Source: a bacterium (GTDB lineage: Bacteria > Patescibacteriota > UBA1384 > XYA2-FULL-43-10 > 1-14-0-10-43-13). Taken from it: 14,601 nucleotides of DNA. The notes beneath the pieces were generated by a model. The model did not search any database and was not told the origin of the DNA. It saw only the letters and a program-made list of their open reading frames with translations. The position numbers and the translations under genes are program-made. Below are positions 1 through 5,509 of this stretch, in pieces (the stretch's first letter is position 1; each line of letters starts with the position of its first letter). The stretch is taken from the NCBI GenBank assembly GCA_030649445.1, contig JAUSKR010000051.1, positions 1-14,601 of the forward strand, written 5' to 3'.

Positions 1-423
1 AAACAACCAATTCTAAAATGGTTTGATCTGATGTCAATTGGTTTTGCTTGCGGTCTTTTCCTTGGTCGGATCGGTAATCTGATGGCAGGTGAATATGCTG
101 GCAAATTATCATCAAGCCGTTTTGCTATCGATGGGATACTCCCGATTAATCTGTTCGAGGGGATTGTCGTAGCTGTAATCGCAATTATTCTCTATCTTAT
201 TTACATTAAAGCAGAAAAATATAAAGGCGGTCTTCTTGTCTGGCTATTTGTTTTTTTCTATGGAATAAGCCGGTTCATCATTGATTTCTGGCGGGATGAA
301 GCGATTTTGATTTGGCACCTCAACCTCAGTCAGATAACGAGTCTAATTTTAGCGGTGATCGCTCTGATCTATATAATTCGCCGATTACCCAAAAGAGAGA
401 GAAATACAAATGCTATTATCTAA
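1..423 (+). CDS. lgt: Prolipoprotein diacylglyceryl transferase, C-terminal part (5' end outside window)
   Basis: Lgt is a membrane enzyme that moves diacylglyceryl from phosphatidylglycerol to the lipobox cysteine of prolipoproteins. The frame is already open at base 1, so about 140 C-terminal residues are present. The Lgt signature is visible as GRIGNLMAGEYAGK (family pattern RxGNxxNxExxG, with Ala in place of the middle Asn). It is followed by two hydrophobic segments and GISRFIIDFWRDE, which matches the conserved C-terminal Arg/acidic region. The ATG at 31 is internal and not a real start. The end overlaps the DksA-like gene by 14 bases, and lspA, the next enzyme of the same pathway, follows, which supports the call. 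Identification is firm; completeness cannot be judged. Confidence 0.9.
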   Translation, partial: KQPILKWFDLMSIGFACGLFLGRIGNLMAGEYAGKLSSSRFAIDGILPINLFEGIVVAVIAIILYLIYIKAEKYKGGLLVWLFVFFYGISRFIIDFWRDEAILIWHLNLSQITSLILAVIALIYIIRRLPKRERNTNAII

Positions 424-748
424 TGTCTTTGTTGAAAAACAGCAGAAAATTTTACTGGCTGAGAAGGAGAAACTAACCAGTGAAATTGTTAAACTCAAAA
501 AATATCCTGATTATGGTGAAAGGGATGACGACAATACATTAGAATTGATTGATTATGAAAATAACTTAACACTTGAAGAGAATCTAGCCAAAACGCTCAA
601 AAAAATTGGTGTAGCGCTGAAGGCCATTGAAGACGGAACATATGGGACTTGTCGTAAATGCTTACAACTTATCGAAAAAGGCCGACTCGAGATGATGCCA
701 TTCGCCGAGGTCTGTTCAAAATGCCAAAAAAAACCAGCCAAAAATTAG
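410..748 (+). CDS. DksA/TraR-family C4 zinc-finger protein
   Basis: This 112-residue protein has an N-terminal part rich in Lys and Glu, likely helical or coiled coil. An acidic YGERDDDN stretch follows, then the typical family end: AIEDGTYGTCRKC, a linker, RLEMMPFAEVCSKC. The two CxxC pairs would bind zinc. DksA/TraR proteins act in the secondary channel of RNA polymerase. This one is shorter than E. coli DksA and lacks a clear DxxDxA coiled-coil tip, so a DksA-like effect on transcription is an inference. The start overlaps lgt by 14 bases and the end overlaps lspA by 28, so translation is probably coupled across all three genes. The ribosome site is weak (GAGAGA upstream of 410). Confidence 0.88.
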   Translation: MLLSNVFVEKQQKILLAEKEKLTSEIVKLKKYPDYGERDDDNTLELIDYENNLTLEENLAKTLKKIGVALKAIEDGTYGTCRKCLQLIEKGRLEMMPFAEVCSKCQKKPAKN

Positions 749-1113
749 AAATATTATTTTCGATTTTAGTTATCACTATATTGCTTGAAATTGTTCATTT
801 TACGATTCTGTCGAGCGAGCTAAGTTTTATTCTGAACAAATCATTTTTTTTTGGCAATTTGGGTAGTAACTCTCTGGCAATCTTTGTCAGCTTATTTTTT
901 ATTCTAATTGTTTTAATCTATGTCAAGCGGCGGTATGTCTCGCCGATAGCTCTGATTTTTCTACTTTCCGGCGCGCTCACCAACGTGGTCGACCGGCTAG
1001 TCCGCGGCGGCTCGGTCGATTATTTACATCTTTTAAACATTCCAATTTTTAATATACCAGACATTCTGATTGTTCTCGGGTTGGCGATTTTTTTCTTCGA
1101 AGTTGCATTATAA
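721..1113 (+). CDS. lspA: Lipoprotein signal peptidase (signal peptidase II), short form
   Basis: LspA is an integral-membrane aspartyl protease that removes the signal peptide after Lgt has lipidated the cysteine. The C-terminal half carries both catalytic blocks: SGALTNVVDRL (Asp91) and FNIPDILIVLG (Asp114), counting from the ATG at 721. The frame is open from 658, but that upstream stretch is hydrophilic and reads dksA out of frame, so 721 is preferred. At 130 residues it is shorter than the usual 150-170. The first membrane segment lacks the common DxxTK motif (LEIVHF in its place), though LNKSFFFGNLG resembles the NxGxxFG block. Four hydrophobic segments are visible. Pairing with lgt supports the role. 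Confidence 0.85.
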   Translation: MPKKTSQKLEILFSILVITILLEIVHFTILSSELSFILNKSFFFGNLGSNSLAIFVSLFFILIVLIYVKRRYVSPIALIFLLSGALTNVVDRLVRGGSVDYLHLLNIPIFNIPDILIVLGLAIFFFEVAL

Positions 1114-1140
1114 TAATTGAACCATAAATTCTGCCATCAT

Positions 1141-1163
1141 CTCCACCTAGGAGGTGGAGTTTT
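1141..1163 (+). terminator. Terminator after lspA
   Basis: CTCCACCT (1141-1148) pairs perfectly with AGGTGGAG (1152-1159) over a 3-base loop and is followed by TTTT. It lies 27 bases after the lspA stop and separates the lgt-dksA-lspA operon from the GC-rich gene. Confidence 0.6.
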
Positions 1164-1167
1164 GAGG

Positions 1168-1210
1168 TTGATAATTTTGGCCAAAAATGATATTGTGCGA
1201 GACAAGGGAG
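1168..1210 (+). promoter_or_regulatory. Promoter and ribosome site of GC-rich island 1
   Basis: TTGATA (1168-1173), a 17-base spacer and TATTGT (1191-1196) preceded by TGA (extended -10) predict a transcript start near 1203. AAGGGAG (1204-1210) lies 7 bases before the ATG at 1218. The promoter is AT-rich although the gene is GC-rich. Confidence 0.5.
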
Positions 1211-1217
1211 CACACCA

Positions 1218-1685
1218 ATGAGAACCCTCCGTCTCTTACCCGTCCTGCTCATGGCGGGAACCATTGCCGGCCTGGTCTGTTGGTCGATAGTGGTGACCGT
1301 GTCTGACCAGATCTGGCCGCCGGATCTGGTCGTCAAGGACGACTTCGGCAACGAATGGAAGTACGACAAAGACGTCCTGACCACGGCGGCGTCAGCCGGA
1401 ACCGTTCTTGGTCCGTTTCAGGGCCCGGTTCATCTCCGGGCGAGCCGCCGGTATTTCACTGAGATCTGGGTGCCACATCTCGGAGAGAACTTGGGCGTAA
1501 GCGTCTGGCACCAAAAGCCGGACTGCCAGCTCGGGAAGAGGGAGTGGGCCAAGCTGATCGGCAGGGACGAAGCGACGTACCGTGTCCGATTGCGGAATCT
1601 CGCTTCCAGCGACGAGCTGAACCCATCGCTTCTGCTCCGGATCGAGATCTGGCCGCCAACAGACGCGGCCGGGTCGGAAACGTGA
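1218..1685 (+). CDS. Unrecognised membrane-anchored protein in a GC-rich island
   Basis: This 155-residue protein is not a family I recognise. Residues about 6-28 form one hydrophobic segment after MRTLRLLP, so it is likely membrane-anchored or exported with its C-terminal part outside. The rest is soluble-looking, with two IW-type beta segments (TEIWVPHL and LRIEIWPP) and a single Cys, which suggests a small beta-rich domain. Base composition is strikingly different from neighbours: the 60 bases from 1261 have 37 G/C, whereas flanking genes look near 40%. It has its own promoter, a good Shine-Dalgarno and a GC-rich hairpin after the TGA stop, so it is a self-contained unit. Good ribosome-site spacing and matching signals at both ends argue for a real gene. 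Confidence 0.6.
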   Translation: MRTLRLLPVLLMAGTIAGLVCWSIVVTVSDQIWPPDLVVKDDFGNEWKYDKDVLTTAASAGTVLGPFQGPVHLRASRRYFTEIWVPHLGENLGVSVWHQKPDCQLGKREWAKLIGRDEATYRVRLRNLASSDELNPSLLLRIEIWPPTDAAGSET

Positions 1686-1711
1686 CCGGCTCGATGGGGG
1701 GACAATCTCCG

Positions 1712-1751
1712 CCTGCGTGCCGTCCCGATGAGAAAAGGGACGGCACGCAGG
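1712..1751 (+). terminator. 15-bp GC-rich hairpin ending island 1
   Basis: Bases 1712-1726 pair without mismatch with 1737-1751 around a 10-base loop (GATGAGAAAA). It begins 26 bases after the stop of the GC-rich gene. There is no U-tract, only ACATTAAAATTT, so termination may rely on stem strength, or the hairpin may protect the 3' end. Confidence 0.55.
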
Positions 1752-1781
1752 GCGACATTAAAATTTAGAATCACATATGAT

Positions 1782-1820
1782 AAATATCACCATTCAAATT
1801 ATTCGTGGTGATATTTTTAT
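1782..1820. terminator. Bidirectional terminator at the end of the infC-rpmI-rplT operon
   Basis: AAATATCACC (1782-1791) pairs with GGTGATATTT (1807-1816), a 10-bp stem with a 15-base loop. On the plus strand it is followed by TTATTT; on the minus strand the stem itself ends in TTT followed by ATCAT. It lies about 28 bases past the rplT stop. Confidence 0.7.
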
Positions 1821-1843
1821 TTAGCCCAGTATTTTTTGGAGAG

Positions 1844-2185
1844 TTATTTGACTTTTTCGACAATGGCGGCGAAGGCGGTGGGCTCTTTGACAGCGAGATC
1901 GGAAAGTATTTTTCGGTTGATAGTGATATTTTTTTCTGTCAATTTTTTGATAAATTCAGAATAGGTCAGGCCTTGGGTGCGGACGGCGGCATTCAATTTG
2001 ATAATCCAGAGCGCTCTCATCGTCCGTTTTTTTGTCCGGCGATCACGGTAAGCGTATTGGCCGGCCTTAATAACGGCCTGTTTGGCCAGTTTGAAGACGC
2101 TTCTGCGCCGGCCAACATATCCTTTAGTTGCTTTGATAATTTTTTTATGATTGGCATGTCTGACTGTGCCGGTCTTAACTCTCAT
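1844..2185 (-). CDS. rplT: 50S ribosomal protein L20
   Basis: L20 binds 23S rRNA early in large-subunit assembly and in many bacteria represses its own operon. The 113-residue protein starts MRVKTGTVRHANHKKIIKATKGYVGRR and contains YAYRDRRTKKRTMRALWI, both typical of L20, at normal family length. The ATG at 2185 is preceded by GGAG with good spacing. It is the last gene of infC-rpmI-rplT, 46 bases after rpmI. Confidence 0.97.
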   Translation of the reverse strand: MRVKTGTVRHANHKKIIKATKGYVGRRRSVFKLAKQAVIKAGQYAYRDRRTKKRTMRALWIIKLNAAVRTQGLTYSEFIKKLTEKNITINRKILSDLAVKEPTAFAAIVEKVK

Positions 2186-2204
2186 CGGGAGTCTCCAAAA
2201 TGAT

Positions 2205-2240
2205 TACAAAACTACAAATTGATTACAAATATTACAAATA
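2205..2240. repeat. TACAAA-word repeats between rpmI and rplT
   Basis: The rpmI-rplT gap is built from repeats of the word (at)TACAAA: ATTACAAAACTACAAATTG, ATTACAAAT, ATTACAAATA. The same wording recurs between infC and rpmI at about 2429-2475. No function can be assigned. Confidence 0.5.
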
Positions 2241-2414
2241 GGGCAGCATCTGGCGGACTTTTTTGGCATCGTGACCGCTAACAGCCAGTTTAAGTTTAGT
2301 TCGGTCTGACTTATGTGTTAAAAGATGGCTTGAGGCTGATTGAACACGCAAAATTTTGCCAGTTTTTGTGGCCTTAACTCTCTTACTCAATGCTTTGTGT
2401 GTTTTTACCTTCAT
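2232..2414 (-). CDS. rpmI: 50S ribosomal protein L35
   Basis: This is the small basic large-subunit protein L35, 60 residues, beginning MKVKTHKALSKRVKATKTGK and containing SSHLLTHKSDRTK. The length is normal or slightly short for the family. It is the middle gene of the classical infC-rpmI-rplT operon. The ribosome site (TTGGAAAC before ATG 2414) is weak, which suggests coupling to the upstream gene or read-through translation. Confidence 0.95.
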   Translation of the reverse strand: MKVKTHKALSKRVKATKTGKILRVQSASSHLLTHKSDRTKLKLAVSGHDAKKVRQMLPYL

Positions 2415-2428
2415 CGTTAGTTTCCAAA

Positions 2429-2486
2429 TGATTACGAAACTACAAATTGCTACAAATCATACAAATTATTCAAATAGCTTACATGC
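2429..2486. repeat. Repeated-word spacer between infC and rpmI
   Basis: This AT-rich spacer consists of two word families: TACAAAT (ACTACAAATTG, CTACAAATC, TACAAATTA) and GCTTA (GCTTACATGCTTATAAGC). The GCTTACTGGCTTACTTGCTTG series runs on into the 3' end of infC (to about 2515), so the infC C-terminus (QASKPVSL) is partly made of the same words. Confidence 0.45.
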
Positions 2487-3032
2487 TTATAAGCTTACTG
2501 GCTTACTTGCTTGTTTTTCTTCCTTTTTCTTTGCCAGCATTGCGACAATCTGATTCCCCATTTTCCGAGGCCGATTCTCATAATCAAGACCGGCCTTCTC
2601 GGCAAACCGGCTAAAAACTGTCAGAGCGGTCTCAACCATGCCGTTTTCCCGGCCGCGTAAACGCATCGAGACTTTGACCATATCGCCATCTTCAAAGAAC
2701 TCTTTGGCTTGTTTGGCCTTATAATCGACGTCATGTTCGCCGATGCGAAAAGTCAGACGTATTTCTTTCAGTTCGATCACTTTACGCTTGGCTTTGGCAT
2801 CCTTGTCTTTTTTGGACAAATCATATTTATACTTGCCAAAATCCATAATTTTGCAGATTGGCGGCCGATTGGTCGGATTGATCTCAACCAGATCAAGGCC
2901 TTTTTCATAGGCCATATCCAGGGCTTCTCTGAGAGGCTTGATGCCAAGATTCTCACCATTTTCTTCGATTAGTGTAATTGGCGTGAACCGGATCTGCTCG
3001 TTTGATCGCAGAAAGGTTGTCTTTTTATTGAT
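2487..3032 (-). CDS. infC: Translation initiation factor IF-3, starting at AUC
   Basis: IF-3 binds the 30S subunit, blocks premature joining of 50S and checks start-codon pairing. The core includes LDLVEINPTNRPPICKIMDFGKYKY and IRLTFRIGEHDVDYK in two stretches and a C-terminal domain with VSMRLRGRE. The first ATG in frame (2915) would remove the N-terminal domain. Extending upstream, the frame continues as NKKTTFLRSNEQIRF and TPITLIEENGENLG to an ATC codon at 3032-3030, six bases after AAGGAG. This gives 181 residues, the normal IF-3 length. Use of a rare non-AUG start is known for infC and lets IF-3 reduce its own synthesis. Residue agreement with family N-termini makes the AUC start quite safe. 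Confidence 0.95.
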   Translation of the reverse strand: MNKKTTFLRSNEQIRFTPITLIEENGENLGIKPLREALDMAYEKGLDLVEINPTNRPPICKIMDFGKYKYDLSKKDKDAKAKRKVIELKEIRLTFRIGEHDVDYKAKQAKEFFEDGDMVKVSMRLRGRENGMVETALTVFSRFAEKAGLDYENRPRKMGNQIVAMLAKKKEEKQASKPVSL

Positions 3033-3044
3033 TTCTGGCTCCTT
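3030..3044 (-). promoter_or_regulatory. infC ribosome site and AUC start
   Basis: AAGGAG (complement of 3044-3039) is followed by six bases and then ATC (3032-3030). No AUG, GUG or UUG lies at an equally good distance. This arrangement decides the infC start and implies autoregulation by start-codon discrimination, as known for other infC genes. Confidence 0.8.
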
Positions 3045-3062
3045 TTTGCCTTTAAACTTAAG

Positions 3063-3094
3063 ATTATAATAGCATAACGTTTATCAACGGTCAA
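3063..3094 (-). promoter_or_regulatory. Likely promoter of infC-rpmI-rplT
   Basis: A perfect TATAAT lies at 3068-3063 (minus), about 30 bases before the infC start. The best -35 candidate is TTGACC (3094-3089), but the 20-base spacer is long, so the -35 is uncertain. Confidence 0.4.
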
Positions 3095-3111
3095 CACCGA
3101 ACAGGGAATTT

Positions 3112-3221
3112 TCAATGCTCAACACACGACGTCCATTCAATTCTCAATTGTTCAATGTCCATTTAATTGAATATTGGATATTGTTTGTTGAATGATTGTT
3201 GAAGATTGATTGTTGAATGTT
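3112..3221. repeat. Quasi-palindromic spacer of TTGAATG/CATTCAA words
   Basis: The 3' gap between the C39 gene and the infC promoter is low in complexity. The left half repeats TCAATG, CATTCAATTCTCAATTG and TTCAATGTCCATT; the right half repeats TTGAATGATTGTTGAAG and ATTGATTGTTGAATG, the reverse complement wording. The two halves can pair imperfectly into a long AT-rich hairpin centred near 3170. Confidence 0.5.
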
Positions 3222-4004
3222 CTATTTGAAGACCAGATACTCTTTTGCGCCGTTCAAAATATTGTCCGCGTCCCAATTGTGAATGGCGTTGAAGAGATCG
3301 TTATAGGTATAGACAAAATCAGCGCCGTTCCGTGTTCCCGGGTCGTTGGTGATAAATTTGGTGGTCGTGTAGCCCTTGATCACGAGCATATGGTAATTCG
3401 GACCGCCATTGCGGAAATTGGGATTTGGCAAGATCTTACCGGCCGCGCCGACGATGACCGGATTACCGGCGGCCAACTCTGTTTTTATTTTGCTGACCGT
3501 AGCGATTTTGACGCTGCCGGTCAAATTAAATTTAGTTTTTGCTATGATCGATAGATCCTCGAGTGTAATGCTCGGGCCATAACCATTTTGTTCCTCCCAA
3601 GCGACTAAATTGGTAATTTCGTCATCGACAGCTTGGTTGCCTCCAAATGAAGTCGTGTCTTCGAAGTGTTTTAGCATCAGCAAGCTGGCCTCCTCGCAGG
3701 CGTCTTCGTGAAGAGGATCCCAGACGGCAAAGGGTGCTTGGGAGGCGAAGGGGACATCTAGATTGGGGTTGGCCGGCAACACGGCCGGGTTTGTCTCGGT
3801 TTTAGGACTTTCGTTGGTTGGTAGTGAAGCTGTGTTATCGGAATTATTTTGTGAAATTGTCTCATTCGACACAACACTATCACTGAAAACATCAGTCTGA
3901 TCCTCTCTTGTTATTTTGATAGTATAAGTAGCAAACAAAATAAGAAACGAGAAAAAAATAATTCCAGTCAAGATGCGCAGCCATTTTTGACGGTTTGATG
4001 TCAT
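3222..4004 (-). CDS. Membrane-anchored C39-like papain-fold peptidase
   Basis: This 260-residue protein has one hydrophobic segment (about residues 10-28), a Ser/Asn/Thr-rich linker (about 38-80), then a C39-like domain (Peptidase_C39_2 type). Its opening VPFASQAPFAVWDPLHEDACEEASLLM is typical. The probable triad is Cys103 in ACEEAS, His205 in NYHMLVIKGY and Asp221 in TNDPGT. These domains cleave peptides; in this stand-alone, non-ABC-transporter form the substrate is unknown. The anchor places the catalytic part outside the membrane. No good Shine-Dalgarno precedes ATG 4004. It lies 42 bases downstream of the DAGK-like gene and may be co-transcribed with it. The family call is secure, the role is not. 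Confidence 0.82.
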   Translation of the reverse strand: MTSNRQKWLRILTGIIFFSFLILFATYTIKITREDQTDVFSDSVVSNETISQNNSDNTASLPTNESPKTETNPAVLPANPNLDVPFASQAPFAVWDPLHEDACEEASLLMLKHFEDTTSFGGNQAVDDEITNLVAWEEQNGYGPSITLEDLSIIAKTKFNLTGSVKIATVSKIKTELAAGNPVIVGAAGKILPNPNFRNGGPNYHMLVIKGYTTTKFITNDPGTRNGADFVYTYNDLFNAIHNWDADNILNGAKEYLVFK

Positions 4005-4039
4005 TTTAAATCTGGATGCGATTAATAAACCCCATCTAA

Positions 4040-4060
4040 CTTCCCCTTAAAAAGGGGAAG
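4040..4060. repeat. Short palindrome at the end of the DAGK-like gene
   Basis: CTTCCCCTT (4040-4048) pairs with AAGGGGAAG (4052-4060) over an AAA loop. It overlaps the stop codon of the minus-strand gene. No T-tract follows on the minus strand, so it is not a standard terminator; it resembles a dispersed intergenic palindrome or an mRNA 3'-end stabiliser. Confidence 0.5.
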
Positions 4061-4817
4061 AACCGGTTTTTTTACTAGTAATCAAACGCAGATCTTCATC
4101 AGAACTCTCGACGAGTTGAGGTGTTTTTGCCACCAGATAATTGTCTGTTATGAGACCAATTTGCGAACTAGTAAAAAGCCGCAGAGACCGAGCGCGAAAA
4201 AGTGAATGGCCTAATTTTTCATTATTTCCGCCAAAGAAACTTGAAAATCTAGCCAATATCCCGGCTTGTTTCGGACCGGCACTTTTCATCACAATATCGA
4301 GATGGTCAGGGCTTATTTTTTTAATTTCTTTAGAAAAATTAGAAATCAAGACACTCGTTGCTCTAGCTTGGACTAGATAATCACGGAATTCCAGTGTCAC
4401 TTCTGTCGGGGCTCTGAGATCGAGATTGATGTTCGTCAAAAAACCGCTGCCGTTAGCAGTCAGACCAATTCTCATCTCAGAGAGTTTACGATAACGCAAA
4501 TTTTCTGCTGCCTCTTTCCAATTCGAAGTTCCGATGAGGTATGCTAGATCAGCGGAGGCCTCGAGAGGAATTAATCCCATCGCCTCTGACTGGCCAGACA
4601 TTTTCGCGGCAATCCGATTGGCAATTTCATCACTGCCGATCCCGACGATAGTGTTGTATTTTTTGGAAAGGCCCAAGTCAACCAGTTCCTCGACAGTTGC
4701 GGCAGCAGATGGATAAGTAAACTCACCGGAGATGCCTAGCGCTGCTAGATAATTTTTGATGTCCGTCACTTGAGAATGCTTTCTGCATTTTTTCAGATCG
4801 AAGATATAATAGTACAT
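4047..4817 (-). CDS. Diacylglycerol-kinase-catalytic-domain-like protein, degenerate motif
   Basis: The 256-residue protein resembles the DAGK/NAD-kinase-like fold. YNTIVGIGSDEIANRIA (about residues 55-70) aligns with the usual nucleotide-binding GGDGTxNEV block, and MGLIPLEASADLAYLIG (80-96) with the lGiiPxGTxNDfAR block. A second-domain pattern follows: MRIGLTANGSGFLTNINLDLRAP. The GGDG motif is changed to GIGS and GTxND to EASAD, so ATP-dependent lipid kinase activity is doubtful. A lipid-binding or regulatory role is possible but unproven. No signal peptide or membrane segment is seen. No Shine-Dalgarno precedes ATG 4817. The downstream C39-like gene is on the same strand. Assignment rests on motif spacing only. 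Confidence 0.55.
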   Translation of the reverse strand: MYYYIFDLKKCRKHSQVTDIKNYLAALGISGEFTYPSAAATVEELVDLGLSKKYNTIVGIGSDEIANRIAAKMSGQSEAMGLIPLEASADLAYLIGTSNWKEAAENLRYRKLSEMRIGLTANGSGFLTNINLDLRAPTEVTLEFRDYLVQARATSVLISNFSKEIKKISPDHLDIVMKSAGPKQAGILARFSSFFGGNNEKLGHSLFRARSLRLFTSSQIGLITDNYLVAKTPQLVESSDEDLRLITSKKTGSSPF

Positions 4818-4915
4818 TGTGTAAGTTTGTAAGTGAATAAGTTGTAAGTTCGAAAGCTGATAGTTATTGGAGTGTTTATAAACTTACTGCTTACAACTTA
4901 CTAACTTACTACTGG
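4818..4915. repeat. Quasi-palindromic spacer of AAGTTTGTAAGT words
   Basis: The gap between the bactofilin and DAGK-like genes has a left half of GTAAGTT-type words (GTAAGTTTGTAAGTGAATAA, GTTGTAAGTT) and a right half of the reverse complement (AACTTACTGCTTACAACTTA, CTAACTTACTAC). The halves can form one long imperfect hairpin with a loop near 4855-4878. It could terminate the bactofilin transcript, but it is much longer than an ordinary terminator. Confidence 0.55.
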
Positions 4916-4920
4916 CTCAG

Positions 4921-5358
4921 TTATTTTTTGCCAAAAAAGCCCATTTTGTCTTTGTTTTCTTTAACTGGCTCAACAATAATTTCTGTGGATTCTTTTGGCG
5001 TGTTTTTTTCCGGTTCAGAAGTAGTCTCACCCGGAGTCTGAGACGAAGTACTTTTACCGACAAAAATTGCGCCCTCCTTGATAACGAGCGACTTAGCATT
5101 GATATCACCATAAACCCGGCCGCTTGAGTTGACCTCAAGTTTTTCAGTTGCCTCAACCAAGCCCTTAACCTCGCCGGAGATTTCGATTTTTTTGGCAATA
5201 ACCGGTCCTTTAATTTTGGCAGTTTCGCCGATGAGAATATTTTCGTCACTTCGAACTTCGCCTTCAATGTTGCCGTTGACCTGAATTGAACCTTTGTTAT
5301 GAAGGTTGCCCTTCAGCGTGACATTAATGCCGATAATCGTGTCGGTGGTGTTCTCCAT
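4921..5358 (-). CDS. Bactofilin (polymer-forming cytoskeletal protein)
   Basis: Bactofilins self-assemble without nucleotide into filaments made of a right-handed beta helix and help cell shape or anchoring of wall enzymes. This 145-residue protein shows the repeating pattern: IIGINVTLKGNLHNKGSIQVNG, then IEGEVRSDENILIGETAKI, IAKKIEISGEVKG and LEVNSSGRVYGDINAKSLVI across residues about 8-98. A disordered Ser/Thr/Glu/Pro tail and a basic end, MGFFGKK, follow. Length and layout (short head, helix, disordered tail) are typical. ATG 5358 follows GGAG by four bases. The adjacent extracytoplasmic peptidase is compatible with an envelope role, but that is inference. Confidence 0.9.
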   Translation of the reverse strand: MENTTDTIIGINVTLKGNLHNKGSIQVNGNIEGEVRSDENILIGETAKIKGPVIAKKIEISGEVKGLVEATEKLEVNSSGRVYGDINAKSLVIKEGAIFVGKSTSSQTPGETTSEPEKNTPKESTEIIVEPVKENKDKMGFFGKK

Positions 5359-5390
5359 GGAGCTCCTTATATGACTTATTATTTAATTTG

Positions 5391-5419
5391 AATATATCAT
5401 ATATATGAATTAAAGCAAA
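5391..5419 (-). promoter_or_regulatory. Possible bactofilin promoter
   Basis: On the minus strand TATATT (5396-5391), preceded by TGA, gives an extended -10. Seventeen bases upstream is TTTGCT (5419-5414), a poor -35. Location 33 bases before the start fits, but the area is generally AT-rich. Confidence 0.3.
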
Positions 5420-5433
5420 AAGCAAATAAAAAA

Positions 5434-5502
5434 TTGTATTTCACCGATATTAGTGTTACAAAATAGTCAGATGGGCCGCCATCAAATCAATTGGAAAGGG
5501 GA
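5434..5502 (+). promoter_or_regulatory. Promoter, leader hairpin and ribosome site of GC-rich island 2
   Basis: TTGTAT (5434-5439), a 17-base spacer and TACAAA (5457-5462) preceded by TGT predict a start near 5469. The RNA would open with a hairpin, GATGG-GCCG-CCATC (5470-5483), that buries the ATG at 5471. GGAAAGGGG (5493-5501) sits in the loop of CAATT/AATTG (5488-5492 and 5502-5506), just before the TTG start at 5510. Confidence 0.45.
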
Positions 5503-5509
5503 ATTGAAC

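Noticed and set aside
31..33. ATG at 31 as the lgt start
   Set aside because: The frame is open to base 1 and Lgt is far longer; the motif next to it belongs to the middle of the protein.
1805..2203. Plus-strand open frame opposite rplT
   Set aside because: It is antisense to a clear L20 gene, is Phe-rich as expected for the complement of Lys-rich codons, and has no ribosome site.
3112..3221. CRISPR array
   Set aside because: Repeat words are short, degenerate and not separated by unique spacers of constant length; no cas gene is nearby.
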